From positions 1 to 13,815 of the forward strand of contig CAMYJM010000152.1 of NCBI GenBank assembly GCA_947258635.1: DNA of 13,815 nt, given 5' to 3'. Shown here piece by piece: positions 13,389 through 13,815 of this stretch. A model generated the notes under the pieces. The model was not told where the DNA came from. It ran no database searches and was given only the letters and a program-made list of their open reading frames with translations. This DNA is from an uncultured Acidimicrobiaceae bacterium (GTDB taxonomy: Bacteria > Actinomycetota > Acidimicrobiia > Spongiisociales > UBA5794). Numbering within the stretch: position 1 is the stretch's first letter; each line of letters starts with the position of its first letter. The position numbers were made by a program, and so were the translations under genes.

Positions 13389-13815
13389 ATGGCAGTCGCC
13401 GACCAACTGCAACCCCTGATCGACCGGGCGGTCGCCAAGCGGTCTGTCCGCGGAGTCCTCGCTGCCATCCGGTCGGGGAGCGGCGATGTGGACGCCGCCG
13501 CAGTGGCCGGCTTCGCCGATGCCGGCCTGACGGTGCCGCTGACCGTCGAGACCCCGTACTTCCTGGCCAGCATCAGCAAGATGTACACGGCCGTCGCTGT
13601 GATGCAGCTGGCGCGCGAGGGCTCCGTCGACCTCGAAGCCCCGATGGGCGACTACCTGCCTACCGAGCTCACGACCGGGCTCCACGTCGTAGACGGCACC
13701 GACCATGGTCCCGCCATTTCGGTCGAGCAGCTCTTGTTTCAGACGAGCGGCCTCGCCGACTACTTCGGAGGGCGGGCGAAGGGTGAGCCCAGCCTGGAGC
13801 AGGCGCTGAATGCGG
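13389..13815 (+). CDS. beta-lactamase-family serine hydrolase (class C/esterase-like), 3' cut by window
   Basis: The first 142 residues of a gene that runs off the window. The N-terminal part resembles the beta-lactamase/transpeptidase-like family (PF00144): 'TPYFLASISKMYTAVAVMQLAREG' holds the S-x-x-K motif with the nucleophile Ser61 and Lys64, followed by 'VDLEAPMGDYLP' and 'SVEQLLFQTSGLADYF', the usual 'LLTHTSGLPDY' block. The later Y-x-N and H/K-x-G motifs would lie beyond the edge. There is no signal peptide, so the enzyme is more likely a cytosolic esterase or D-aminopeptidase-like hydrolase than a secreted beta-lactamase. The full family length is near 350-400 residues. It starts 40 bases after the alcohol dehydrogenase and has its own candidate -10 box. 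Confidence 0.88.
   Translation, partial: MAVADQLQPLIDRAVAKRSVRGVLAAIRSGSGDVDAAAVAGFADAGLTVPLTVETPYFLASISKMYTAVAVMQLAREGSVDLEAPMGDYLPTELTTGLHVVDGTDHGPAISVEQLLFQTSGLADYFGGRAKGEPSLEQALNA

Noticed and set aside
1..13815. Insertion sequence, integrase, attachment site or CRISPR
   Set aside because: No transposase or recombinase motif, no terminal inverted repeats and no spaced direct repeats were seen. The only tandem repeat is the in-frame hendecad array at 970-1101.

Overview
The window is high-GC DNA with GTG and TTG starts, short 4-bp gene overlaps and 'TAnnnT' -10 boxes, which fits a high-GC actinobacterium. An uncultured Acidimicrobiia-type lineage is my best guess, but that is inference. 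About three quarters of the window is one type VII (ESX/WXG100) secretion-like locus built as two divergent operons. The rest is ordinary accessory and metabolic genes. No tRNA, rRNA, CRISPR array or insertion sequence was seen.

Left operon (minus strand, 3730 to 139): a membrane-anchored LysM protein, a single-pass protein with two NTF2-like domains (TcpC/VirB8-like), a protein with an ESX-substrate-like helical N-terminus and four 11-residue tandem repeats, and an EspG-like chaperone. The genes are coupled by ATGA and GTGA overlaps or a 9-bp gap. A 49-residue C-terminal end of an unknown plus-strand gene converges on it at position 150.

Divergent control region (3731-3864): an AT-rich island with two back-to-back promoters. 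The minus-strand promoter (TTGACA, 18 bp, TATAGT) places the predicted transcript start on the A of the LysM ATG, so that operon looks leaderless. The plus-strand promoter (TTGACA, 18 bp, TAGGTT) leaves a short leader with a ribosome binding site before the first WXG100 gene.

Right operon (plus strand, 3865 to 10048): a WXG100 protein, a second WXG100-like protein, an EccC/EssC-type FtsK/SpoIIIE ATPase with a degenerate FHA-like N-terminus, and a large protein with an ESX-like N-terminus and a DUF1023 alpha/beta-hydrolase domain. The last two are each split between two reading frames. In both, family-conserved residues are missing at the frame change: the stretch after DYKGGSAF in the ATPase, and the GHSYGS nucleophile region in the hydrolase. 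These look like two internal deletions, either locus decay or assembly/sequence errors. The N-terminal modules of the hydrolase and of the left-operon repeat protein are clearly related, which ties the two operons together. No eccB, eccD, eccE or mycosin gene is in the window; the TcpC-like and LysM proteins may fill envelope-scaffold roles.

Right flank (10095 to end): a quinone oxidoreductase (Qor family), two small lipoproteins, a zinc-dependent alcohol dehydrogenase, and the start of a beta-lactamase-family serine hydrolase cut by the window edge. Most have their own candidate -10 box and look independently transcribed.
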